Assembly (NCBI RefSeq): GCF_900105395.1
Contig: NZ_LT629775.1
Coordinates: forward strand, 1,302,001 to 1,366,000
Length of the DNA stretch: 64,000 bases
Source: Streptomyces sp. TLI_053
GTDB lineage: Bacteria; Actinomycetota; Actinomycetes; Streptomycetales; Streptomycetaceae
Direction: 5' to 3'
In this document: piece after piece, positions 18,750-26,668 of the stretch
How positions within the stretch are numbered: position 1 is the first letter of the stretch
Layout of the letters: each line of letters begins with the position of its first letter
Position numbers and translations under genes: made by a program
Notes under the pieces: generated by a model
What the model saw: only the letters and a program-made list of their open reading frames with translations
The model's database searches: none
What the model was told of the DNA's origin: nothing

Positions 18750-19106
18750 GTGGAGGCGTCCCCGTTCAGCCAGGAGGGCCCGTTGAACCACGAGCACCCC
18801 CGCCACGAGCACCCCCGCCACGAGCACCCGCGCCGGGAGCTCCCCGGCAGGGAACGGTCGGCGCCGGACCCGGTGCTCGCGCCCGGGACAGTGGCCCGAC
18901 TGCATGCCCTGCTCACCGCCGTACCGCTGCCGGAGGTCGACGACGGGACGTGGCGACGGCTGGTCGCCACCGCCCTCGGCCGGCTCGGCACCGACAGCCG
19001 GACCGAGCCGCCCGACCGGACCGGCCCGCCCGGCCCGCCCGACCCGCCCGACCCGCCCGACCCGCGCGACCCGCCCCGCCGTCCCGAACCGAAGGACCAC
19101 CGGTGA
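18750..19106 (+). CDS. Small protein with HEHPR repeats and Pro-rich tail, unknown function
   Basis: 118 residues from GTG 18750 (GGGAGGAG upstream); an in-frame TTG at 18783 also has a strong AGGAGG site. Near the N-terminus HEHPR occurs three times in tandem, encoded by a 15-nt DNA repeat at 18789-18833. The middle (PGTVARLHALLTAVPLPEVD and DDGTWRRLVATAL) looks helical and folded. The tail is Pro/Asp-rich from short DNA repeats. It lies between the ECF sigma factor and Hsp70-2 and overlaps the latter's start by 4 nt, so it belongs to the operon. The position is where an anti-sigma factor would sit, but no ZAS motif or membrane helix is visible. I do not recognise the family. Confidence 0.7.
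   Translation: MEASPFSQEGPLNHEHPRHEHPRHEHPRRELPGRERSAPDPVLAPGTVARLHALLTAVPLPEVDDGTWRRLVATALGRLGTDSRTEPPDRTGPPGPPDPPDPPDPRDPPRRPEPKDHR
18789..18833 (+). repeat. 15-nt tandem repeat, three copies, inside the small-protein gene
   Basis: The unit CACGAGCACCCCCGC is repeated three times in frame; the third copy has one substitution. It encodes His-Glu-His-Pro-Arg, so the copy number may vary between strains without shifting the frame. Confidence 0.85.
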
Positions 19107-21472
19107 CCCGTGAACCCGTCCTCGCCGTCGACTTCGGCACCTCCACCTCCGCCGCCGCACTGGTCGCCGACGGCCGGGTGCGCCTGATCAAGGAACCGTC
19201 CGGCGACTCCTGGGCCTGGCCCTCCACCGTCTCCTGGGACGGCGCCCGGCTGCTCGTCGGCACCCCCGCCGAGCACCGCCGGGCCGTCCACCCCGCCTCC
19301 TTCCGCGGCGAGTTCAAACGCGACCTCGGCGAGCGCGCCCCGCTGCTGCTCGGCGACGCCTCCTACCGGGCCGAGGAGCTGGTGGCCGCACTGCTGGCGG
19401 CCGTGCGCGGCGAGGCAGAACGGCTGCACGGCCAGGCCGTCACCCGGGCCGTGCTGACCTACCCCGCCTCCTACGGGCCCGGCGACCCGCGCCGGCGGCT
19501 GCTGGTCGGGGCGGGCGAGGCGGCCGGTCTCACCGTCGTCGACCTGCTCGCCGAACCGGTGGCCGCCGCGCTCGCCCCGATCGCCGGGCCCGCCCTGCAA
19601 CCCGGCGACCTGGTCCTGGTCCACGACTTCGGCGGCGGCACCTTCGACGCCGCACTGGTCCGGATGCCGCCGCCGGACGCCTCGGCCGAGGCGGTGGAGG
19701 TCCTGGGACACACGGCGCTGGACGACTGCGGCGGCCACGACATCGACGTGCTGGTCGCCGAGGAACTGGTCCGGCTCGGCGGCGACCGGCTCACGGCGTG
19801 GCTGCGCCCGGGCGGCGCGCCGAAGGAGTCCGACGGCGCCACCGACCGGCTCCGCCGCGAGGTCGAACTCGCCGACCTCGCCCACCGGTTCAAGCACCGG
19901 CTGAGCGTCGAGGCCGAGGTCGACGACTACCTGCGCTCCGCCGGGCTGCCCACCGCCCTCGGCCGGGACCGGCTGGCCGAACTCGCCGCGCCGCTGGTCG
20001 CCCGGACCGTCACCCGCTGCCGGGAACTGCTCGAACGCTGCGGCCAGGCCCCGGACCGGCTCGCGGCCGTGCTGCTGGTCGGCGGCAGCACCCGGATGCC
20101 CGCCGTCCGCGACGCGCTGGCCGAGGCGTTCCCCGGACTGCTGCGCCACGTCGAGGACCCGGAACTGGCCGTCGCCCAGGGCGCGGCCGCCTGGGCCGGG
20201 CTCGCCACCCGGCGCTACTCGGCCGCCGAGCGGCCCACCTCCTCCGGCGTCCCGCTCGGCTGGCAGCTGCCCGGCGACTCCGGCCGACTGCTGCGCTGGT
20301 ACGTGACGCCGAGCGAGGAGTTCGCCGCGGACGCCGTGCTCGCGCTGGTCCGGCTGGCCGACGGCGGCCTGTGGGAGCTGCGCGCCGACGGGCGCCCCGG
20401 GACCGTCGCCCGGCTGCACGTCGCGGAGGGCGCGGCGGTGTCGTCCGGGGACTGGCTGCTGACCACCGGGCGGGCGGGCGGGCGCCGGACCGCCCGCTCG
20501 GGGAAGTACGGCGGCGCGAACGTCCGGCCGCGGTGGGCGGAGGCCGCACCGCTCCGGGCCCGGGTACGGGCGCTGCCCGAGCCGCGGCCGGTCGGCCCGG
20601 TACTGCCGGTCCCGGGCGACGTGCCACGGCTGCTCACCGTGCACGGCGAGCAACTGGTCTGTTCCGAACTGCTGCCGGCCGAGACGGTCCGGCAGTGGGA
20701 ACGTCCGGGGATCGGCTGGGCGACGGCGACCGCGCCCGGTGCCGGGGCGCCGCTGGCGGCCGCCATCCACAAGTCCGGCCGCCAGGTCGACGTCCTCGAC
20801 CTGACCACCGGAGCGCTCGAGTGCTCCGTCCCGCTCCCCACCAACGCTGCCGCGGTGGCCTTCTCCGCCGACGGGGCCCTGCTCGCGGTCACGGACATCC
20901 AGCGCCGCTTGCGCCTGGTCCGGACCGTCGACGGTGAGGTGACCGCCGAGATCGACCTGTCACGCTTCAGCCCGACCGGCGGGCAGGCGTTCTCCCCCGA
21001 TCTGGAGTTCACCGCGGTCCCGGTCGGCCAGACCGTGGTCCTCTGCCACACCTCGGGACGCCGCGCCGAGAGCGTGCCCCAGCTCACCCTGTCCGATCTC
21101 CGTCTGGTGCGCCCGCTGCCGGTGTCGGCCGGGTTCGCCAGTGGTGCCTCCGACCTGACCGCGGTGGACGTCTGGAGCCTCGGCGGCTACACCGCCCGGC
21201 TGCGGGACCCGGCGCTGGCCAAGGCCTTCGTGCTGGCGGTCGGCCCCGACGAACGGCTGCTCGCCGCCGCCGACCAGGCCGGCTGCGTCTCGGTCTGGGA
21301 ACTGCCGCAGCCCGACCCGGAGCAGCCGCACCGGCTGCTGGAGGTGTCCGGCCCGCTGCACCGGATGACGCTGCCCACCCCGCCACGGAACCTGGTGTTC
21401 GGCACCGACTCCAGCACCCTGTTCGCCGCCACCGACCGTGAACTCCACAGCTGGGACCTGGAGAAGGAGTGA
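19103..21472 (+). CDS. Hsp70-like ATPase 2 with lipoyl-like segment and beta-propeller tail, module 2
   Basis: 789 residues from GTG 19103, overlapping the previous stop by 4 nt. The nucleotide-binding domain has LAVDFGTSTSAAAL at the N-terminus, VHDFGGGTFDAALV (near 175) and VLLVGGSTRMPAVRDAL (near 325). After it comes ELRADGRPGTVARLHVAEG with SSGDWLLTT, the same lipoyl-like segment as in Hsp70-1, again without a lysine motif. The rest has propeller-like repeats (VAFSADGALLAVTD; LAVGPDERLLAAADQAG; VSVWELPQPD). It lacks the N-terminal Ala/Pro extension of Hsp70-1. No substrate-binding domain is recognisable. It precedes the dynamin pair here, whereas Hsp70-1 follows its pair. Confidence 0.85.
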   Translation: MTREPVLAVDFGTSTSAAALVADGRVRLIKEPSGDSWAWPSTVSWDGARLLVGTPAEHRRAVHPASFRGEFKRDLGERAPLLLGDASYRAEELVAALLAAVRGEAERLHGQAVTRAVLTYPASYGPGDPRRRLLVGAGEAAGLTVVDLLAEPVAAALAPIAGPALQPGDLVLVHDFGGGTFDAALVRMPPPDASAEAVEVLGHTALDDCGGHDIDVLVAEELVRLGGDRLTAWLRPGGAPKESDGATDRLRREVELADLAHRFKHRLSVEAEVDDYLRSAGLPTALGRDRLAELAAPLVARTVTRCRELLERCGQAPDRLAAVLLVGGSTRMPAVRDALAEAFPGLLRHVEDPELAVAQGAAAWAGLATRRYSAAERPTSSGVPLGWQLPGDSGRLLRWYVTPSEEFAADAVLALVRLADGGLWELRADGRPGTVARLHVAEGAAVSSGDWLLTTGRAGGRRTARSGKYGGANVRPRWAEAAPLRARVRALPEPRPVGPVLPVPGDVPRLLTVHGEQLVCSELLPAETVRQWERPGIGWATATAPGAGAPLAAAIHKSGRQVDVLDLTTGALECSVPLPTNAAAVAFSADGALLAVTDIQRRLRLVRTVDGEVTAEIDLSRFSPTGGQAFSPDLEFTAVPVGQTVVLCHTSGRRAESVPQLTLSDLRLVRPLPVSAGFASGASDLTAVDVWSLGGYTARLRDPALAKAFVLAVGPDERLLAAADQAGCVSVWELPQPDPEQPHRLLEVSGPLHRMTLPTPPRNLVFGTDSSTLFAATDRELHSWDLEKE

Positions 21473-21477
21473 GACCC

Positions 21478-23466
21478 GTGCCCGACTACGCGTCCCTGCG
21501 CGACGAGATCCTCGACCTGCTGGAGCCGCTCACCGCGACCGCCCGCACCCGCCGGGCCGAGCAGACCGCCGACCGGCTCTGCGGCGCCCACGAACGCCTG
21601 CTGTCAGGCGAGTTGACGGTGGTGGTGTGCGGGGAGTTCAACCGCGGCAAGTCCAGCCTGCTGAACGCGCTGCTGGAGCGCCCGAACATCCTCCCCGTGG
21701 ACCCGTACTTCGCCACCAGCGTCGCCGCCGTGATCCGCCACGGTGCCCCGGAACGCGCCGAGGTCACCCTCCGCCTCCCGGACGGCAGGCTGGAAGCGCG
21801 GCGGATCCCGCTCGACCGGATCGGCGACTACGCCGCCGAGGGCGGCGAGCACAGCGGCGAGGCCGTGCTGCTCGACCTGCGGCTCGACGTGCCGCGCCTC
21901 GAATCGGGGCTGGTCCTCGTGGACACACCGGGCGTGGGCGGCGTCTACCACCAGCACACGGCCGTGACCATGGGCCAGCTCCCCAACGCCGACGCGGTCG
22001 TGTTCGTGCTCTCCGCCGAGGAGCCGCTGACCGACAGCGAGACGGCCTTCCTCCGCGAGGCCGCGCACGCCGTCAGGGCCGCCGACCACCCGGACGCCCT
22101 GTTCTACGTGCTCACCAAGGCGGACCTGCCCGAGGACATCGGGGCCGACCTCGCCGCCGGGCGGCGCAAGATCGCCGCCGTGACCGGGCGCGAGCCGGAG
22201 GACGTGCTGATCGTCCCGGTGTCGAGCCGGCTCAAGCAGCGCCACCTGGCCGGGGTCGCCGACGACGATCCCGAGCGGCGGGCCAGACTGCTGGCCGCCT
22301 CGGGCTTCCCCCGGCTGGAGGAGGCCCTCTGGTCCCGGCTCGCCGCCCACCGCGCGCGGGTGCTGCTCGGCGGCGCCCTGGTCGAGGCGCAGGCCGCCGT
22401 GCGCACCCTGCTGGAGCCGCTGCTGACCGAGGAGAGCGCGCTCCGCGACGGCAGCCGGACCCGGCTGGCGGAACTGCGCGCCGAGACCGAGCGGGAGTCG
22501 GAGCGGCTGGCCGAGCTGTCCTCGGGCGCGGCGCCGTGGCGGGCTCGGCTGGAGCGCGAACTCGACAGCCTGCGGGCCGGGACGGCCGAACGCACCCGGG
22601 AGGAGTTCGAACGGGTGTGGCGGCGCGCGGAGACCGAGCACCTGGAGGTGCGGGCGCACCTCACCAAGCCCGACCGGCTGGCCGACCGGATCAACGCGGA
22701 CCTGACGCTGGCCCGGTCGACGGTCGGCGAGTGGGCCGCCCGGCGCGCCGCCGCGCTGCAGAGCGGGCTGGCCCGGGAGCTCGGCGTCGAGCTGGCGGGC
22801 GGCACGCTCGGGGAGCTGCCGCCCGCACCGGTGCTGGACCTCGGCGGTTTCGGCCGCCTGCACCGGCCGACCAAGGAGGTGCGCGAGGTCGAACCGGCGA
22901 CCTACCGCACCGTGACCAAGCAGCGGCAGGCGAAGCGGGCGGCCGGTCCGACGCCGTCGGGGTTCGGCAACCGGGTCAGGCATCTGTACCGGCAGGCCCA
23001 GGACTTCTTCGCCCCCCGCTACGAGTCCTACCAGGAGCGGGTGCTCGACCGGCCGGAGCGGGTCCGGTACCGGACCGTGGAGCAGGAGATCCCCGAGCGC
23101 GTCCTCAAGGAGCGCCGCCGGGAGCTCGCCGAGGCCGTCGGCCGGGCCCGGCGGGACCAGGAGCCGATGGTGGCACGGGCCGTGGAGGAGGCGGTCGCCG
23201 CCTTCGCCCGGGACATCGCGGCCGAGCTGGACAGCCGGATCGAGCGGGAGAAGGAGCGGACCGCGGACACCCTGGAGCGGCTGCGGCGCAGCGCCGAGCG
23301 CACGGCGGCGGAGGCGGCCCGGCGGCTCGGCGAACTGGCTCGGGAGCAGGGGCCGTTGCGGGAACTCGGGGAGCGGGTCGAGGTGCTGGCCGGCGCCGTG
23401 CAGGGGCTCGCCGGCCCCGAGGCTGCCGCTCCCGCCCCGCCCGACGCGGCCGGCGGTCGGGCATGA
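21478..23466 (+). CDS. Dynamin-like GTPase A2 (IniA-type), module 2
   Basis: 662 residues from GTG 21478, eight bases after AAGGAG; a GTG at 21469 overlapping the Hsp70 stop is the alternative. G1 GEFNRGKS (52-59), FATSVAAVIRHG as switch region, G3 VDTPGVGGVYHQHTAV and G4 TKAD. It is clearly the counterpart of dynamin A1 (same GEFNRGKSSL and HTAVT segments). It lacks the Gly-rich hydrophobic stretch; the same place holds a basic, aromatic segment (GNRVRHLYRQAQDFFAPRYE) between long coiled-coil helices. Peripheral rather than inserted membrane contact is my inference. Confidence 0.87.
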   Translation: MPDYASLRDEILDLLEPLTATARTRRAEQTADRLCGAHERLLSGELTVVVCGEFNRGKSSLLNALLERPNILPVDPYFATSVAAVIRHGAPERAEVTLRLPDGRLEARRIPLDRIGDYAAEGGEHSGEAVLLDLRLDVPRLESGLVLVDTPGVGGVYHQHTAVTMGQLPNADAVVFVLSAEEPLTDSETAFLREAAHAVRAADHPDALFYVLTKADLPEDIGADLAAGRRKIAAVTGREPEDVLIVPVSSRLKQRHLAGVADDDPERRARLLAASGFPRLEEALWSRLAAHRARVLLGGALVEAQAAVRTLLEPLLTEESALRDGSRTRLAELRAETERESERLAELSSGAAPWRARLERELDSLRAGTAERTREEFERVWRRAETEHLEVRAHLTKPDRLADRINADLTLARSTVGEWAARRAAALQSGLARELGVELAGGTLGELPPAPVLDLGGFGRLHRPTKEVREVEPATYRTVTKQRQAKRAAGPTPSGFGNRVRHLYRQAQDFFAPRYESYQERVLDRPERVRYRTVEQEIPERVLKERRRELAEAVGRARRDQEPMVARAVEEAVAAFARDIAAELDSRIEREKERTADTLERLRRSAERTAAEAARRLGELAREQGPLRELGERVEVLAGAVQGLAGPEAAAPAPPDAAGGRA

Positions 23467-25043
23467 CGAGCGCCCCCGGGGATCTCGGCGACCTCGGCGA
23501 CCTCGGGGCCCGGGCCGACGCCGCCCTCGCCGGGGCGCAGCGGCTGCTGTCCCGCGGCGGCGGCTCGGCCGAGGTCCTGCGCGCCGCCTTCGAGGCCGAA
23601 CAGCATCGGCTGCGGCGACAGATGAGCGTGGTCGTGGTGGGCCGGATCTCGGCCGGCAAGTCCACCCTGGTCAATGCGCTGATCGGCGAGGAGCGGGTGG
23701 CCACCGGCTCGCAGGAACTGACCTTCAACGTCAACCGGCTGCGGTACGCCGACACCCCGCGGCTGCTGGTCCGCTATCGGGAGGAGGGCCGTCCGTCCGT
23801 GGAGTACTCCCCGGACCGGCTGGCCGAGCTGACCGCGCGCCGCGAGGATCACCTGGAGCAACTGCGCGGCATCCGGGAGGTGCTGGTCGAGTTCCCCGCC
23901 CCCTATCTGCGGCTGTTCGAGCTGATCGACACCCCCGGGCTGGACTCGGTGTACGGCGAGGACTCGCTCAACACCCTGGCCTTCCTGCGGCTGCGGCCGG
24001 AGGAGGTGGCGAGCACCAGCCGCCGGCACGCCACCGCCGCCGACGCCCTGCTGCTGGTCCTGCCGGTCCGCGGGCCGTCGACCACGGACGCCGAGGTGGT
24101 GGCCCACTTCCTCGGCCGGGACTTCGAGAACTCCACCCCGCTCACCACCCTGGGTGCCCTCACCAAGTGCGAGGAGCTGTGGGAACCGGACGGACCGCAC
24201 CCGCTGGTGCTCGGCCGCCGGCTCGCCGACCGGATCCTCCAGGACGCCCCCGGCATGCGCCGACGCCTGTTCGACCTCACTCCGGTGTGCGGGCTGCTCG
24301 GCCAGGCCGCCGCCACCCTGGACGAGTCCGATGTCGCCGCCCTGGAGGAACTCGCCTCCCTCCGGCCGGACTTCCTCTCCTACCTGCTGGGAGCGGCCGC
24401 CTTCTTCCTCGGCGAGGACGAGGGCGCACCGCTGGACGGTGCCCGCCGCCGCGCCCTGTGGCGCCGCTTCGGGCCGTACGGCCTGCACACCCTCTGCGGG
24501 CTGGTCCGCGACGGCGAGCGGCGGGTCCCCGAACTGCGCGCCTTCCTGGCTGCGGACAGCGGGCTGGACGGGCTGCGCACCCAACTCGCCGACCACTTCG
24601 GCCACCGGTCCGCGCTGCTGAAGCTGCACACGGCGCTGGAGCGGATCCGGCGGATGCCCCTGGACCTCGCGGCCGGGGTCGGCCCGCGCGAACGGGCCCT
24701 GCTGGAGGAGGCGATCGGCCTGGTCGAGGCGCTGGTCCTGGACGAACCCGGCTTCGCCGAACTGCGCACGCTGCGCGAGCTGTACGGCGGGCGGCTCCGG
24801 CTGGACGCCGGGGCCACCGAGGAACTGCGGCGACTGCTGGGCGAGTTCGGGCGCGGCCCGGCCGACCGGCTGGGGCTGCCCGCGGACAGCGGCGCGGACG
24901 AGCTGCGGGCGGAGGCCCGGCGACGGCACGGGGTGTGGCTGAACCGCTGGCAGTCCGGCGGCCTGTCCGGCCCGACCCGGGCGGCGGCCCGCGCCGCCGT
25001 CCGGGCGTACGAGCACCTGCTGTACGGGCTGGACGGCGGCTGA
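23463..25043 (+). CDS. Dynamin-like GTPase B2 (IniC-type), module 2
   Basis: 526 residues, coupled to dynamin A2 by an ATGA overlap. G1 GRISAGKS (60-67), LTFNVNRLRY as switch region, G3 DTPGLDSVYG and G4 TKCE, matching the TKxE of dynamin B1. The C-terminal half (LADHFGHRSALLKLHTALER; GRGPADRLGLPADS) parallels B1 (LLRDHFGGRADLIKAARAF; DRLGLPPGTD), so the two B proteins are paralogues. GDLGDLGDLG near the N-terminus comes from a 9-nt DNA repeat. The stop lies 13 nt from that of the convergent Hsp70-3. Confidence 0.88.
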   Translation: MTSAPGDLGDLGDLGARADAALAGAQRLLSRGGGSAEVLRAAFEAEQHRLRRQMSVVVVGRISAGKSTLVNALIGEERVATGSQELTFNVNRLRYADTPRLLVRYREEGRPSVEYSPDRLAELTARREDHLEQLRGIREVLVEFPAPYLRLFELIDTPGLDSVYGEDSLNTLAFLRLRPEEVASTSRRHATAADALLLVLPVRGPSTTDAEVVAHFLGRDFENSTPLTTLGALTKCEELWEPDGPHPLVLGRRLADRILQDAPGMRRRLFDLTPVCGLLGQAAATLDESDVAALEELASLRPDFLSYLLGAAAFFLGEDEGAPLDGARRRALWRRFGPYGLHTLCGLVRDGERRVPELRAFLAADSGLDGLRTQLADHFGHRSALLKLHTALERIRRMPLDLAAGVGPRERALLEEAIGLVEALVLDEPGFAELRTLRELYGGRLRLDAGATEELRRLLGEFGRGPADRLGLPADSGADELRAEARRRHGVWLNRWQSGGLSGPTRAAARAAVRAYEHLLYGLDGG

Positions 25044-25056
25044 GAACGCGACCCGG

Positions 25057-26463
25057 TCAGTCCTCGTGATGCTGTTCGACCGTCACCAGCCAGTCGCCGT
25101 CCCGCACCTGCTCCCCCGGGCGGGCGTGCTGGGCCCGTACCCGGCCCGGCGCGGACGCCGAGAGGTGCAGCAGCGAGCCGTCGGCGGCCCGGGCCCGGCC
25201 CAGCACCGCCCCGGCCGGGTAGCGGCGACCGGGGCCGACCGACCACTCGAGCAGGACCGCGCCGCCGGGCGGCAGCGGCCAGCGCAGCGGCGTCCGCTCA
25301 GGGACCGGGCCGGACGCCTCGACGGTGCGCACCACCCGGGCCGCGGCCCAGGCCGCCGCGCCCTCGGCGACGGCGGTGCGCGGGTCCTCGGCCAGGACCA
25401 CCGGCAGCCCCAGCGTCTGCGCGACGTGCTCCACCAGGCCGGGCAGCCGGCTGGAGCCGCCGATCACCACCACCGCGTCGGGCCTCGGCGGGCGGCCGGT
25501 GGTGTCGAGCAGCGCGGTCTCGGCGAGCAGCCGTGCGCAGCAGGCGGTGGTGCGCGCGTACAGCGGCTCGGCCTGCCGCAGGAACCGGTCCCGGTGCAGA
25601 CCCAGCACCCGCCCGGCCGGGGCGAACACCTCGGCGGGGGCGCTCTCGTAGGCGAGCCGGTGCTTGAGCCGCCGGGCGAGGTCGAGCAGCTGGATCCGGT
25701 GACGCAGCGCGGTGTCGTCCCGCGCCGCGTCCCTGTTCTCCTCCCCGTGCTCCGACGGGAGCAGGGCCGCCAGCTCCGGGCCGCCCCGGTCGAGGAGTTC
25801 GGCGTACACCAGGGCGTCGAAGTCCCGGCCGCCGTACTCCTCGCCGTCGTGGGCGAGCACGGCGGGGCCGGGGCGGCCGTCCTCTCCCGGCAGCCGGACC
25901 AGGGCGGTGTCGAAGGTGCCGCCGCCGAGGTCGTGCACCAGGACGGTGCTGCCCGGCGGCAGCGGTCCGCCGGCGAGCGGGGCGAGCGCCCCGGCGACGG
26001 GTTCCGGGCAGAGTTCGGGCCCGGGCAGCCCGGCCCGCCGGGCCGCGTCCAGCAGTTCCTCCCCGCGCGGGTCGGCCGGCCCGTAGGCGGCGGGGACGGT
26101 GAGCACGCTCCGGTCGACCGGTCCGCCGTTGGCCCGCTCGGCCTCCGCCCGCACGGCCTGGAGCAGCAGCGACACCAGCAGCCCGGCCGGATGCCCGCGC
26201 CCGCCGAGGTCGACCGGCACGCCCCGGCCGAGGGTCCGCTTGAGTTCGTCCCGGTACGCGGCGGGGTCGAGCAGCCGCCGCTGCTCGGCCGCCGACCCGA
26301 CGTACGGCCGGTTCCCGGCCAGCAGCACCGCCGACGGCCAGGCCCAACCGTCCCCGACCGGCTCCCGCAGCCGCCGCACCGACCCGCCCCGCGCCAGCGC
26401 GGCACAGGTGGTGGTGGTCCCGAAGTCGACGGCCAGCACGGACTCGACGGCACTCGCACCCAC
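25057..26463 (-). CDS. Hsp70-like ATPase 3, short form without propeller
   Basis: 468 residues from GTG 26463 (GAGGAGGGA upstream). The nucleotide-binding domain has VLAVDFGTTTTCAALA, VHDLGGGTFDTALVRL and VVVIGGSSRLPGLVEHV. It ends just after the lipoyl-like segment (LSASAPGRVRAQHARPGEQV, then DGDWLVTVEQ), with neither a DnaK substrate-binding domain nor the propeller of the other two. It is transcribed towards the island and probably has its own promoter. The shared architecture suggests it works with the same dynamins or is a relic of a third module. Confidence 0.85.
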   Translation of the reverse strand: MGASAVESVLAVDFGTTTTCAALARGGSVRRLREPVGDGWAWPSAVLLAGNRPYVGSAAEQRRLLDPAAYRDELKRTLGRGVPVDLGGRGHPAGLLVSLLLQAVRAEAERANGGPVDRSVLTVPAAYGPADPRGEELLDAARRAGLPGPELCPEPVAGALAPLAGGPLPPGSTVLVHDLGGGTFDTALVRLPGEDGRPGPAVLAHDGEEYGGRDFDALVYAELLDRGGPELAALLPSEHGEENRDAARDDTALRHRIQLLDLARRLKHRLAYESAPAEVFAPAGRVLGLHRDRFLRQAEPLYARTTACCARLLAETALLDTTGRPPRPDAVVVIGGSSRLPGLVEHVAQTLGLPVVLAEDPRTAVAEGAAAWAAARVVRTVEASGPVPERTPLRWPLPPGGAVLLEWSVGPGRRYPAGAVLGRARAADGSLLHLSASAPGRVRAQHARPGEQVRDGDWLVTVEQHHED

Positions 26464-26631
26464 GGGGGTCCCTCCTCGCTCCGGGTCTCCCTCTCGGATC
26501 CGCCCGACGGTACTTTTGTTCCGCCCGGACCGCCGCCGGTGGCGTCATTCGCCCCGGCTCGGCTCCGCCCGGAGCGCGCCGACGAACCCAGCAGGGGTTT
26601 CACCGGCCCCTGAACCCGCTGGGGCGCCGGG

Positions 26632-26661
26632 CGGAGCGGCCTCCCGGGGAAGGCCGCTCCG
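26632..26661. terminator. Hairpin terminator of the TAP-like hydrolase
   Basis: CGGAGCGGCCT pairs with AGGCCGCTCCG across eight bases, seven bases beyond the hydrolase stop. The gap 26464-26668 otherwise holds only the likely Hsp70-3 promoter. Confidence 0.75.
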
Positions 26662-26668
26662 GCTGTGG

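Noticed and set aside
12016..25043. Sporulation dynamins DynA/DynB of Streptomyces
   Set aside because: The Hsp70 and ECF neighbours, the separate A/B paralogues and the absence of sporulation genes fit IniA/IniC-like dynamins better.
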